A stretch of DNA of 47,584 nucleotides from CAYLHS01 sp964383535 (GTDB taxonomy: Bacteria; Actinomycetota; Acidimicrobiia; Spongiisociales; UBA4744), in the NCBI GenBank assembly GCA_964383535.1, contig CAYLHS010000006.1, positions 1 to 47,584 on the forward strand, read 5' to 3'. The first letter of the stretch is position 1. Every line of letters starts with the position of its first letter. Shown here one piece after another: positions 33,605 to 41,666 of this stretch. The notes under the pieces were generated by a model. The model made no database searches. It was not told the DNA's origin and saw only the letters and a program-made list of their open reading frames with translations. A program made the translations under genes and the position numbers.

Positions 33605-33957
33605 GCGACGCACAACGTCGTGTAGGGAAGCGCGTCGAGACGGGCAGCCGGGATCGGTTTTCCGCAGTTGATGCATTCCCCGTAGGTCCCTGCATCGAAC
33701 CGTTCCAAGGCGTCCTCGACCTTCCCAAGCAGCTCTTGACTGTTGCGTACCACCGAAAGCTCAGACTCGAACACGGTCGCGGCGGATCCGGTCTCGGTAC
33801 TGGCCGGGTCGGCACTTCGCTCACCCGATGCCTGCGCCAGCCGAGCTTCTTCGAGATCCTGAAGATGATCGTCGATCGTCTCCTGGAGTTCGTGCAGGTC
33901 CGCTTCCAATCGTCGTCGCAACTTCTTGAGGGTTGCTGCCGAGAGTGTGCGGGTCAT
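33586..33957 (-). CDS. TraR/DksA-type zinc finger protein
   Basis: A 123-residue member of the TraR/DksA C4 zinc-finger family. An N-terminal helical hairpin (about 1-75, coiled-coil-like LKKLRRRLEADLHELQ) is followed by the zinc finger CINC-x17-CVAC near the C-terminus. The protein may bind the RNA polymerase secondary channel; conservation beside lspA in actinobacteria supports a housekeeping role. ATG 33957 is preferred to a TTG at 33969. A minus-strand TGCTATCTT (extended -10, TATCTT at 33973-33968) precedes it by 10 nt. Confidence 0.85.
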   Translation of the reverse strand: MTRTLSAATLKKLRRRLEADLHELQETIDDHLQDLEEARLAQASGERSADPASTETGSAATVFESELSVVRNSQELLGKVEDALERFDAGTYGECINCGKPIPAARLDALPYTTLCVACAARR

Positions 33958-33967
33958 GATCCACGGC

Positions 33968-33976
33968 AAGATAGCA
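33968..33976 (-). promoter_or_regulatory. Extended -10 of the traR-lspA-rluD operon
   Basis: Minus strand TGCTATCTT, an extended -10, about 10 nt before the ATG at 33957. The leader would be only a few nucleotides long. Confidence 0.45.
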
Positions 33977-34009
33977 GAAGACCGGGCACACCCCGCACCC
34001 TCTCGATGG

Positions 34010-34288
34010 CTAGAGACGCAGCGCTGCTCGGGCCTGTTGCTCGTTCAGACCTTCCAGAAGGATCCTCTTACGTCGGGAGGTGCCCCCCGAGAGGAGCCGT
34101 GCGGGCGCACCGGTTGTGGTGGCGAGCATCGCAACCACGACCTTGTTCGCTTTGCCTCCCTCCGGCGGTGCGACAACTCGGATTCGGAGCGCGCCATCGT
34201 GGAGGCCAGTGATCTCCGTGCGGGAAGCACCGGGCACGACCCACACGAGCACCTCCGTTCCTTCGGGATGTGGCCTGAAGGGAGTCAT
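34010..34288 (-). CDS. DUF167/YggU family protein
   Basis: A 92-residue protein of the small conserved YggU/DUF167 family of unknown function. It has the family core VWVVPGASRTEITGLHDGALRIRVVAPPEGGKANKV, where the invariant PGA...T and PPxxGKAN are visible, and the C-terminal strand SGGTSRRKRILLEGL. ATG 34288 gives the family length; the frame extends upstream without family features. A TACCCT -10 box lies 7 nt upstream. Confidence 0.85.
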   Translation of the reverse strand: MTPFRPHPEGTEVLVWVVPGASRTEITGLHDGALRIRVVAPPEGGKANKVVVAMLATTTGAPARLLSGGTSRRKRILLEGLNEQQARAALRL

Positions 34289-34295
34289 GGGCAGG

Positions 34296-34301
34296 AGGGT
34301 A
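34296..34301 (-). promoter_or_regulatory. -10 box of the DUF167 gene, leaderless type
   Basis: Minus strand TACCCT (34301-34296), 7 nt before the ATG at 34288, with the preceding bases TG. Confidence 0.5.
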
Positions 34302-34318
34302 CAGTCCTCAGTCCGAAC

Positions 34319-34411
34319 GTGACCCGACAGACCGCAAGACCGTAGAGCGCGGCGGGTCACAACGTGTCCTTCGCCTTCGGAGCGAGGTGCGAGATGCGAG
34401 ATACGAAGGAC
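34319..34411. repeat. Two consecutive inverted repeats between DUF167 and ileS
   Basis: GTGACCCG (34319-34326) pairs with CGGGTCAC (34353-34360), and GTCCTTCG (34366-34373) pairs with CGAAGGAC (34404-34411); both stems are perfect 8-bp matches. The loop of the second holds GAGGTGCGAGATGCGAGATACGA, related by inversion to the TACCTCGTATCTCGT repeat. They sit in the divergent spacer and may be operators or extragenic palindromes. Confidence 0.5.
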
Positions 34412-34473
34412 GCAGATCGGCGTTCCTTTCTGGTCCAATGACCAATGCATCGTCGATCTGCCCCATGTCCGTC

Positions 34474-34479
34474 TACGAT
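34474..34479 (+). promoter_or_regulatory. -10 box of ileS
   Basis: TACGAT, 11 nt before the ATG at 34491, which would leave a leader of about 4 nt and no room for a T-box. Confidence 0.45.
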
Positions 34480-34490
34480 GCGGAGTCGAC

Positions 34491-37400
34491 ATGAACAGCT
34501 TCAGCCGGGTCCAGCCGAACGTCTCGTTTCCCTCGATCGAGGAAGCAATCCTCGAACTGTGGGACAGAATCGACGCGTTTCACGCGTCCGTCGAGATGAG
34601 GCCGGCGGCGTCCGAGTACACCTTCTACGACGGTCCCCCCTTCCCGACGGGCAGTCCCCATTACGGGAATCTCCTCGCGGGAACCATCAAGGACATCGTG
34701 CCCCGCTACTGGACCATGCGTGGCCATCGGGTCATTCGGCGGTTCGGCTGGGACACCCACGGACTCCCGATCGAGATGGAAGTCCAAGAGTCGCTCGGCC
34801 TCAACGGCCCCCGTGACATCGAGGCGTATGGCGTGGCCAGGTTCAACGAGGCGTGCCGCGCCAGAGTCGAGACCAACACGGAGATGTGGGAGAAGATCAC
34901 CCGACGGATCGGACGGTGGGTCGACTTCCGAGACGACTACAAGACCATGGACCTCGACTTCATGGAGAGCGTCTGGTGGGTGTTCAAGCAGCTCTGGGAC
35001 AAGGGCCTCGTCTACCGTGCGTTCAAGGTCCTTCCGTACTCGTGGGGTGCGGCCACACCGCTCTCCAACTTCGAGGCGAACCTCGAATACATGGATGTCG
35101 ACGACCCCGCCATCACCGTTCGCCTCCCCGTCACGGCGTCACACGGTCCCGCGCGTGAAGGCGACTACCTCGTCGTATGGACGACCACACCGTGGACACT
35201 GCCGGGGAACCTCGCGGTCGCGGTGGGTGACGACATCGCGTACGTTGCCGTCGTTCGAGACCATGAACGCCACTGGGTCGCCGAGTCCCGCAAGGACGAG
35301 CTGTGGCCCGACGACGAGGTGGTCGCGACCGCACTCGGTCAGGAACTCGTCGGCACGCCTTACACGCCGCCGTTCCCCTACTTCGAAGAAGAACGCGACC
35401 ATGGTGCGTTCCGAGTGATCGCCAGCGACGACGTGACCACCGACGAGGGCACGGGGCTTGTTCACATGGCTCCCGCCTACGGAGAAGCCGACTTCTACGC
35501 GCTCCAGGCGGCCGGTCTCGACGTGCTCGTCGACCCAGTCGACGGACAGGCGAGATTCACCGACGAGGTCCCCGACGTCGCAGGGATGTACGTCAAGGAC
35601 GCCGACAACGAACTCGTCGCCCTGCTCAAGCGCAGGGGGCTGCTCGTCAAGCGTGAGCAGATCCGCCACTCCTATCCGTTCTGCTACCGCACCCACACTC
35701 CCCTCATTTACAAGGCAATCCCTTCCTGGTTCGTGAGCGTCGAGTCGTTCAAGGATCTGATGGTCGACCGTAACAACACGGTGCACTGGGTTCCCGACTA
35801 TGTCGGCGAGAAACGCTTCGGCAACTGGCTGGAGAACGCGAGAGACTGGGCGATCAGCCGCAATCGCTATTGGGGCAGCTGCATTCCCGTCTGGGAGTGC
35901 CGGTCGTGCGGCTATCAGGCGTGCATAGGCTCGATCGACGAGCTGGAAGCGGCGTCGGGACAGCGCCTCACCGATCTCCACAAACACGTCGTGGACGAGG
36001 TCACCATGCCCTGCACCGAGTGTGGGTCCGAAATGCGCCGCGTCCCCGAGGTCTTCGACGTCTGGTTCGAATCGGGTTCGATGCCCTACGCCCAGCACCA
36101 CTACCCGTTTGAGAACGCCGACACCTTCGATCTCAAGTTCCCGGCCGATTTCATCGCAGAGGGTCTAGATCAGACGCGAGGCTGGTTCTACACGCTGCTC
36201 GTGCTCGCAACGGCCATCTTCGGCGAGGCACCGTTTCGCAACTGCGTCGTGAACGGGATGATCCTCGCCGAAGACGGACGAAAGATGTCCAAGAGCCTCA
36301 AGAACTACCCAGACCCGATGGAACTGCTCGACGCCTACGGCGCAGACCCACTGAGGGCCTACATGATCACGTCTCCGCTGCTGAGAGCTGAGCCGCTCCG
36401 TTTCACAGAATCGGGCGTCAAGGAGGTGACGAGGACGGTGATCCTGCCCCTCTGGAACGCCTATTCGTTCTTCACCACATACGCCGAGGCGGATGGCATT
36501 ACACGTCAGGACCTGGCCGACGCCCCCGAACCCGCCGACCGGCCAGAGCTAGATCGGTGGATCCTGTCGATGCTCCAGAGTCTCATCTCGCAGGTCAACG
36601 AGATGATGGAGGGCTACTACCTCTACGCAGTCGTGCCCCCGATGGTCGAGTTCATCGATCATCTCACCAACTGGTACATCCGGCGCTCGCGGCGCCGCTT
36701 CTGGCGCGCGAGAGAGGCGAGCGACATGGACAAGCTGTCTGCGTTCGCAACCTTGTATGACGTACTCGTGACGTTCTCGAAGGTGATCGCGCCGGTCCTG
36801 CCGTTCGTGACCGAGGAGATCTATCAAGGACTGGTCGTGACGCACAGAACGTCCGGGGAGGAGGGTCCCGCCAGCGTGCATCTCGCTGACTACCCGACCG
36901 CGCGCACCGATCTCATCGACCTCGGCCTGGAGCGAGAAATGGCGACGATCCGCCAAGTGGTGACACTGGGCCGGTCGTTGCGAGTCGCGTCCGGCATCCG
37001 CGTTCGTCAGCCGCTGGAATCGATCACCGTCTTCAGCCGTGACAGGCATGTCCTCGACGCGACCAGAACGCACATTGCGATCATCGCCGACGAACTCAAC
37101 GTCAAACAAGTGTCGACCGGCGGCGACGAGTTGGCGGCAGTCGACATCCACGCCAAAGCAGATTTCAAAGTCCTTGGACCGAGGCTTGGCCCATCTGTCC
37201 GGGAGGTGGCATCCTCGATCGCCAATCTCGACGGACCGACGATCGAGGCGCTGCTCGAAGGTGGTTCCATCGAACTTGGTGGTCACACCATCACGTCATC
37301 CGACATCTCGGTGCAGCGCACCCCAAAGGCCGGAAAGGTGGTCGCCGCCGACGGGAAGGTGTCGGTGGCGCTCGACGTCGACCTTACCGAAGCACTGATA

Positions 37401-37655
37401 GCGGAAGGACTCGCTCGTGAGTTCGTCAACCGCATCCAACAGGTCAGGCGAGATCTCGACCTCGACGTGACGGATCGCATCGCCGTAGCGTGGGCAACCG
37501 ACGACGGCGACACCGCTGCTGCTCTCGAGCTTCACGCTGCGATGATCGCCTCGGAGGTGCTCGCCATCGATTTCACGCGTGTCGACGAACTCACATCCGG
37601 CACGTCGCTCGATATCGATGATTCGACAGTCACCGTCCAGGTGGAGAAGGCGTAG
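34491..37655 (+). CDS. ileS: Isoleucyl-tRNA synthetase, long (type 2) form
   Basis: Class I synthetase that charges tRNA-Ile, 1054 residues. The HIGH motif appears as PHYGN (57-60) and KMSKS at 598-602. The CP1 editing domain is at about 190-400 (VVWTTTPWTLPGNLAVAVGD) and the anticodon-binding and C-terminal domains follow to about 1050, with CxxC pairs near 465 and 505. The long form with HYGN resembles the eukaryote-like IleS2 branch, which is typically mupirocin tolerant. The start MNSFSRVQPNVSFPSIEE fits the family. Confidence 0.96.
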   Translation: MNSFSRVQPNVSFPSIEEAILELWDRIDAFHASVEMRPAASEYTFYDGPPFPTGSPHYGNLLAGTIKDIVPRYWTMRGHRVIRRFGWDTHGLPIEMEVQESLGLNGPRDIEAYGVARFNEACRARVETNTEMWEKITRRIGRWVDFRDDYKTMDLDFMESVWWVFKQLWDKGLVYRAFKVLPYSWGAATPLSNFEANLEYMDVDDPAITVRLPVTASHGPAREGDYLVVWTTTPWTLPGNLAVAVGDDIAYVAVVRDHERHWVAESRKDELWPDDEVVATALGQELVGTPYTPPFPYFEEERDHGAFRVIASDDVTTDEGTGLVHMAPAYGEADFYALQAAGLDVLVDPVDGQARFTDEVPDVAGMYVKDADNELVALLKRRGLLVKREQIRHSYPFCYRTHTPLIYKAIPSWFVSVESFKDLMVDRNNTVHWVPDYVGEKRFGNWLENARDWAISRNRYWGSCIPVWECRSCGYQACIGSIDELEAASGQRLTDLHKHVVDEVTMPCTECGSEMRRVPEVFDVWFESGSMPYAQHHYPFENADTFDLKFPADFIAEGLDQTRGWFYTLLVLATAIFGEAPFRNCVVNGMILAEDGRKMSKSLKNYPDPMELLDAYGADPLRAYMITSPLLRAEPLRFTESGVKEVTRTVILPLWNAYSFFTTYAEADGITRQDLADAPEPADRPELDRWILSMLQSLISQVNEMMEGYYLYAVVPPMVEFIDHLTNWYIRRSRRRFWRAREASDMDKLSAFATLYDVLVTFSKVIAPVLPFVTEEIYQGLVVTHRTSGEEGPASVHLADYPTARTDLIDLGLEREMATIRQVVTLGRSLRVASGIRVRQPLESITVFSRDRHVLDATRTHIAIIADELNVKQVSTGGDELAAVDIHAKADFKVLGPRLGPSVREVASSIANLDGPTIEALLEGGSIELGGHTITSSDISVQRTPKAGKVVAADGKVSVALDVDLTEALIAEGLAREFVNRIQQVRRDLDLDVTDRIAVAWATDDGDTAAALELHAAMIASEVLAIDFTRVDELTSGTSLDIDDSTVTVQVEKA

Positions 37656-37668
37656 GGCCGAGCGGCCC
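37655..37668 (+). terminator. Hairpin at the ileS stop codon
   Basis: GGGCC-GAGC-GGCCC, a 5-bp stem that shares the last base of the ileS TAG. No T tract follows, so it may act only with the downstream 137-bp noncoding stretch. Confidence 0.4.
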
Positions 37669-37742
37669 TGCGGAGCCGTAGCGCGCACCGATCCACATTG
37701 GTGGCAGCCGCCCTGAGTCGAGCAATCAGCTCGACGCCACCT

Positions 37743-37781
37743 CGCCCAACACTCGCTTCGCTCGCGAGGGAGGAAACACGA
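37743..37781. repeat. Dispersed repeat CCAACACTC...GAAACACG, copy 2
   Basis: About 37 bp closely related to 23837-23873, again between convergent gene ends (ileS and divIVA) and just before a TAG stop on the minus strand. The rest of the 37656-37792 gap holds no recognisable gene. Boundaries are good to within about 2 nt. Confidence 0.55.
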
Positions 37782-37792
37782 GCGGAGCGGAG

Positions 37793-38473
37793 CTAGTCGC
37801 CGTAGCGTTCCCAGGGGCGTCGATCGGAGCCCAGGTACACCTCGCCTGCGTCCTGAGGCTCGTCGACCTCGTCGTCGGCGTCGTCTTCGGCTTCGTCGAA
37901 CCCTTCGTCGAACGCACCCTCGAACTCATCCCCCGCGATGTCCTCGGTACCCATCTCATGGTGTCCGAAGTCCTCACCGGCAACGGGCTCTACATCTTCC
38001 AGATCGGGTGGCAGAACATCACTCATCGCAGACTCGGTCTCATCGACTTGTTCCAGCAGTCGCTCGGTCAATCCCCTGACGTGTGCCCGTAGCTCGGTGA
38101 CGGCGCTCTGAAGTGTCTGCACTTCGGATCCGAGCCTCTCCTTCTTGCTGGCTTGCTCGGATTCGATCTCGGACGCATCGAGGCGTGCTTGAGAGAGGAT
38201 CTGCTGCGCTTCGAATCGAGCTTCGCGCACCACCTCGTCGGCGGTCTTCTGAGCGAGAACCAGCGTGCGGGTGAGGCGGTCTTCGGTGTCCTGTGAGTCA
38301 TTCACCCTCGACTCGAGATCCGTAGCGCGGCTGCGAGCTTCCTGAACCTGTTGCTCGAGCGACCGTACCGTGGAGATGACCTCATCGAGGAACGCGTCGA
38401 CCTCTTCTTCGGCATAGCCCCGGAGGGCCACCCGGAACGTCTTCTGTTCGATATCGATCGCGCTCAGCGCCAT
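37793..38473 (-). CDS. divIVA: DivIVA/Wag31-like polar growth and division protein
   Basis: Membrane-curvature-binding coiled-coil scaffold. The 226-residue product begins with the family N-domain (DIEQKTFRVALRGYAEEEVDAFLDEV), has a long heptad-rich coiled coil at about 35-130, then a strongly acidic tail (about 150-215, Asp/Glu-rich, with EAEDDADDEVDEPQD). The ATG has GAGAGGTG 5 nt upstream. It lies 59 bp downstream of yggT at the end of the division cluster, in the usual actinobacterial position. Confidence 0.92.
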   Translation of the reverse strand: MALSAIDIEQKTFRVALRGYAEEEVDAFLDEVISTVRSLEQQVQEARSRATDLESRVNDSQDTEDRLTRTLVLAQKTADEVVREARFEAQQILSQARLDASEIESEQASKKERLGSEVQTLQSAVTELRAHVRGLTERLLEQVDETESAMSDVLPPDLEDVEPVAGEDFGHHEMGTEDIAGDEFEGAFDEGFDEAEDDADDEVDEPQDAGEVYLGSDRRPWERYGD

Positions 38474-38532
38474 TGCATCACCTCTCGTCGTCCAAGCGCA
38501 GGATAGCCCGAATCACCGAGCGAATCCTGAAA

Positions 38533-38787
38533 CTACCGGCATACGATTCCCTGAAGAAGCGACAGGCCGACGAGCAGCACCAGGGGAGACAGATCGAGCC
38601 CTACCCCCCCAAGACGAACCGGTGGGATCACCCGTCGGATCGGCCTCAGCACCGGATCGACGACGACACCAAGCGCGTCGCGTAGCTTTGCCACCGGATG
38701 GCCATACGGAAGGTGGATCCAGTCGAGCAGAATGCGCGCGAACACCACCAGCTCGTACAGGAAGATCAGGTTGCAGAGCAATGACAT
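38533..38787 (-). CDS. YggT family membrane protein
   Basis: An 84-residue protein with two membrane helices (about 3-25 and 62-82) and a short amphipathic middle (VDPVLRPIRRVIPPV), typical of YggT, which sits next to sepF in many bacteria. Its ATG directly abuts the sepF stop. Exact function unknown; association with division is by context. Confidence 0.87.
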   Translation of the reverse strand: MSLLCNLIFLYELVVFARILLDWIHLPYGHPVAKLRDALGVVVDPVLRPIRRVIPPVRLGGVGLDLSPLVLLVGLSLLQGIVCR

Positions 38788-39288
38788 CTAGAGGTCATCC
38801 AACGCGTAGAAACCCAATTCGGCCAATCGTTGCGTTTCCGATCGTCCCAGCGATATCCCACGGGGAAGAACGAGAATCACCCCTTCGGCGACCTTGCTCA
38901 TCGTTCCATCCAGCCCGTAGGTGAGTCCACTGGCGAAGTCGATCAAGCGGCGAACCATGTCGGGATCCGTGTCTCGCATGTTCAGCACGACAGGCCTGCG
39001 GCTCCTGATGCGATCCGCGAGCATCTTCGCATCGTCGAAGGTGACCGCGGCCACCACATCGGCCCGCGGTTCGTCGCGGGTCGCCGCCCGCACCGATCCG
39101 CCATACCCGAACTCCTGTGGAGGCTCGACCCTGCGTCCCCTAGACGGTGCCCCGGTTGGCGTGACCGTCCGGATACTCGACTGCAGAGGCGGCGTCGTGA
39201 CGGCCTGCGTGTGAGGTTCTTCCTCTTCGAGGTTCTCCTCGTCAACCAGCCCCAGGTACAGCAACGCCTTCTGGAACATCGAACTCAT
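38788..39288 (-). CDS. sepF: SepF, membrane anchor for FtsZ
   Basis: Septum-formation protein of 166 residues that tethers FtsZ to the membrane. The N-terminal amphipathic helix MSSMFQKALLYLGL is followed by an acidic and Pro/Thr-rich linker (about 15-75) and the SepF core (about 78-160: VVAAVTFDDAKMLADRIRSR, VLNMRDTDPDMVRRLIDFASG, GVILVLPRGISL). It overlaps yggS (ATGA). Confidence 0.94.
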   Translation of the reverse strand: MSSMFQKALLYLGLVDEENLEEEEPHTQAVTTPPLQSSIRTVTPTGAPSRGRRVEPPQEFGYGGSVRAATRDEPRADVVAAVTFDDAKMLADRIRSRRPVVLNMRDTDPDMVRRLIDFASGLTYGLDGTMSKVAEGVILVLPRGISLGRSETQRLAELGFYALDDL

Positions 39289-39962
39289 GCGGTCCCCTGT
39301 GTCATGCGGGGACCAAAGATAGCCCGTCCTACGCGAATCATGGTTGATCCCTCCTCGATCGCGACCTCGAAATCGTCAGTCATGCCCATCGAGAGCTCCG
39401 TCACCGTCGGCCAGGTCTTCGAGATCCGATCCCGTAGTTGGCGAAGGTCCTGAAAGAACGGACGAACGCTCTCGCGATCGTCACCCAACGGCGGTACCGC
39501 CATGAGGCCGTGTACATCGATGCCGAGCTCGACCAAGGTACCCACGGTCCGTTCGACATCGGCAACGGCAACGCCCGGCTTCTGTGGCTCCGCTCCGATG
39601 TTCACCTCGACGAGCACAGGAGGAGCGAGCCCGGGGCCCTTCAACCATGCCGTGCCGAGCGGTACCGAATCCATCGAGTGGAGCAGCTTCACGATCGGAC
39701 GGACGTGTCGGACTTTGTTGCGCTGGAGGTGCCCGACGAAGTGCCACTCGATGTCCCCAGGAAGCTCGGCCGCCTTGGCGGCGAGTTCTTGGGCACGGTT
39801 CTCCCCGAACAGCCGCTGTCCCCGCTCGTACGCCTCGCGAAGAGCCGTGATCGGCTGGCTCTTGCCGACGGCAACGAGCTTCACATCTGCGCGTCGGCGT
39901 CCGGCCCGCGCCGCGGCCGCCTCGATTCGCTCCTCGACATCGGCGAGTCTCACTCCAGCCAT
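39285..39962 (-). CDS. yggS: YggS/YBL036C family PLP-binding protein
   Basis: Pyridoxal-phosphate homeostasis protein with an alanine-racemase-like TIM barrel, 225 residues. The PLP lysine is predicted as K34 in VKLVAVGKSQP. Other motifs are GENRAQELAAKAAEL, WHFVGHLQRNKVR, and SMGMTDDFEVAIEEGSTMIR near the C-terminus. It overlaps pgeF by 13 bp and sepF by 4 bp. Confidence 0.94.
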   Translation of the reverse strand: MAGVRLADVEERIEAAAARAGRRRADVKLVAVGKSQPITALREAYERGQRLFGENRAQELAAKAAELPGDIEWHFVGHLQRNKVRHVRPIVKLLHSMDSVPLGTAWLKGPGLAPPVLVEVNIGAEPQKPGVAVADVERTVGTLVELGIDVHGLMAVPPLGDDRESVRPFFQDLRQLRDRISKTWPTVTELSMGMTDDFEVAIEEGSTMIRVGRAIFGPRMTQGTA

Positions 39963-40561
39963 ACCACGCCAGCCATTCGATCTCGGGTGCCGTCACGGCG
40001 ATGTGAGAAGTAGCCGACGCCGCAGCGAGTGCATCCAGCCGACTCGTCGACCTCGAGTCCAGCGAGCTCGTCACGCAGCGCACCCACGATGTCCACACTA
40101 GGCGTTCCCCACGTCGTTCTCGCCTGGTGTGCCTCGAAGCGGGCCCGCACCTCCGGACCCACCTCGAAGCAGCACGACCGAATCCCGGGCCCGATGCACG
40201 CCCGCTCGGGGGTGACGCCCTCACGGTCCATCGCCCGGCGCAGTGCGCCGACGACTCCGCTCGACGCCCCTCGCCACCCAGCATGTGCAATGCCCACGCC
40301 GCGAGGCCCCAGGAGCGCGACTCCGAAGCAGTCGGCAGTGAAGACGGCCAGCGGAAGGAGCGGCCGCGTCGTGAACAGCGCATCGGCCTCCCCGGCGTCT
40401 CCCGGCCCGTCCACACGCGCAACGACGGTGCCGTGCACCTGTCTCGCCGTAGCCCACCTCTCGGCAATGCCCGCTCGGGCAGAGAACCGTCGTCGGGCCT
40501 CGAGGTCGGCTCTCAAGTCGCCGTCACCGGCCGTGCTGAACACGGCCCCGAGGCACGTCAT
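39950..40561 (-). CDS. pgeF: PgeF/YfiH family (peptidoglycan editing factor, purine nucleoside phosphorylase-like)
   Basis: A 203-residue member of the YfiH/PgeF/LACC1 family. Metal or active-site residues are visible in QVHG (41-44), TADC (75-78) and HAGWRG (93-98), with IGPGIRSCCFEVG after them. Members have been linked both to muropeptide editing and to adenosine/inosine phosphorolysis. Position between ftsZ and yggS is the standard one. Its ATG overlaps the ftsZ TGA. Confidence 0.92.
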   Translation of the reverse strand: MTCLGAVFSTAGDGDLRADLEARRRFSARAGIAERWATARQVHGTVVARVDGPGDAGEADALFTTRPLLPLAVFTADCFGVALLGPRGVGIAHAGWRGASSGVVGALRRAMDREGVTPERACIGPGIRSCCFEVGPEVRARFEAHQARTTWGTPSVDIVGALRDELAGLEVDESAGCTRCGVGYFSHRRDGTRDRMAGVVWLE

Positions 40562-41595
40562 CCCTGTACGAAGCTGGGAATCAGATCGTCGTCATCACCG
40601 CGGAACCTGCCCGACGCGAGCCCGGTCACCGTGCGCGTGCGATCGAAGCCCGCTGCAATGACGGTCACGCGGACCTCATCTCCCAATCCACTGTCTACAA
40701 CCGCTCCGAAGATGATGTCGGCCTCGTTGTCGCTCTTGTCTTTCACGAGGTTCGCTGCGTCGTTCACCTCGTGGAGCGTCATGTCCTCCGGTCCTGCGAC
40801 CATCAGCAGGACTCCGCGAGCGCCTTCCATCGACGTCTCCAATAGGCCGCTCGAAATCGCCCGCTGGGCGGCTTGAGCTGCGCGCCCTTCCCCTGAGGAG
40901 CGCCCGATTCCCATTACGGCCGTACCGGCGTCGGTCAGAATCGTCCTCACATCGGCGAAGTCCACATTGATGAGCCCCGGCGTCGTGATCAGGTTGGTGA
41001 TCCCGGCGACACCGCCGGTGAGAACCTCGTCAGCCATCCTGAACGCCTCGATCATCGGCGTCTTCGGATCGGTCAGTTCCATGAGGCGATCGTTCGGAAT
41101 CACGATCAGGGTGTCCACCGCCTCGCGAAGGTTCTGGATCCCTTGCTCCGCCTGGAGCGACCGGCGGCGCCCCTCGAAACCGAACGGTCTGGTCACGACA
41201 CCGACCGTGAGCGCGCCGCTCGTCTTGGCGATCTCCGCGACGATCGGGGCCGCGCCCGTGCCCGTGCCACCGCCCTCACCCGCGGTCACGAACACCATGT
41301 CCGCACCGCGCAGGACCTCCTCCACCTCTTCCCTGTGGCTCTCCGCGGCCGAGCGTCCAACATCCGGGTCGGCACCCGCCCCCAACCCTCTGGTGATATC
41401 CCGACCCAGATCCAGCTTCACGTCCGCGTCCGACATCAGCAGCGTTTGCGCGTCCGTGTTCACCGCGATGAACTCGACTCCTCGCACTCCGGCATCGACC
41501 ATCCGGTTGACGGCGTTCACGCCGCCACCTCCGACACCGACGACCTTGATGACGGCCAAGTAGCTTTGCGGGGATATTGTCTTCGATGACGCCAT
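40558..41595 (-). CDS. ftsZ: FtsZ with a very short C-terminal linker
   Basis: Tubulin-like GTPase that builds the Z ring. From ATG 41595 it is 345 residues; a Shine-Dalgarno AGTGAGGTG 6 nt upstream decides this start over a GTG at 41604. The tubulin signature GGGTGTGAAP is at 108-117, VVGVGGGGVNAVNRM at 18-32 and the T7 region NVDFADVRTIL near 200. The GTPase core ends at about 317; only about 15 residues separate it from the C-terminal peptide DDDLIPSFVQG, which is the SepF/FtsW-binding tail. The linker is shorter than in most actinobacteria. Confidence 0.97.
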   Translation of the reverse strand: MASSKTISPQSYLAVIKVVGVGGGGVNAVNRMVDAGVRGVEFIAVNTDAQTLLMSDADVKLDLGRDITRGLGAGADPDVGRSAAESHREEVEEVLRGADMVFVTAGEGGGTGTGAAPIVAEIAKTSGALTVGVVTRPFGFEGRRRSLQAEQGIQNLREAVDTLIVIPNDRLMELTDPKTPMIEAFRMADEVLTGGVAGITNLITTPGLINVDFADVRTILTDAGTAVMGIGRSSGEGRAAQAAQRAISSGLLETSMEGARGVLLMVAGPEDMTLHEVNDAANLVKDKSDNEADIIFGAVVDSGLGDEVRVTVIAAGFDRTRTVTGLASGRFRGDDDDLIPSFVQG

Positions 41596-41666
41596 GTTCG
41601 ACACCTCACTCTCTATCGCAACTTTAGGTCACTGTAGACTCTCCGCCACCAGCTTTACCTTCACCC

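Noticed and set aside
34289..34490. T-box leader upstream of ileS
   Set aside because: No AGGGTGG-like T-box sequence, no specifier stem, and the -10 box leaves only about 4 nt of leader.
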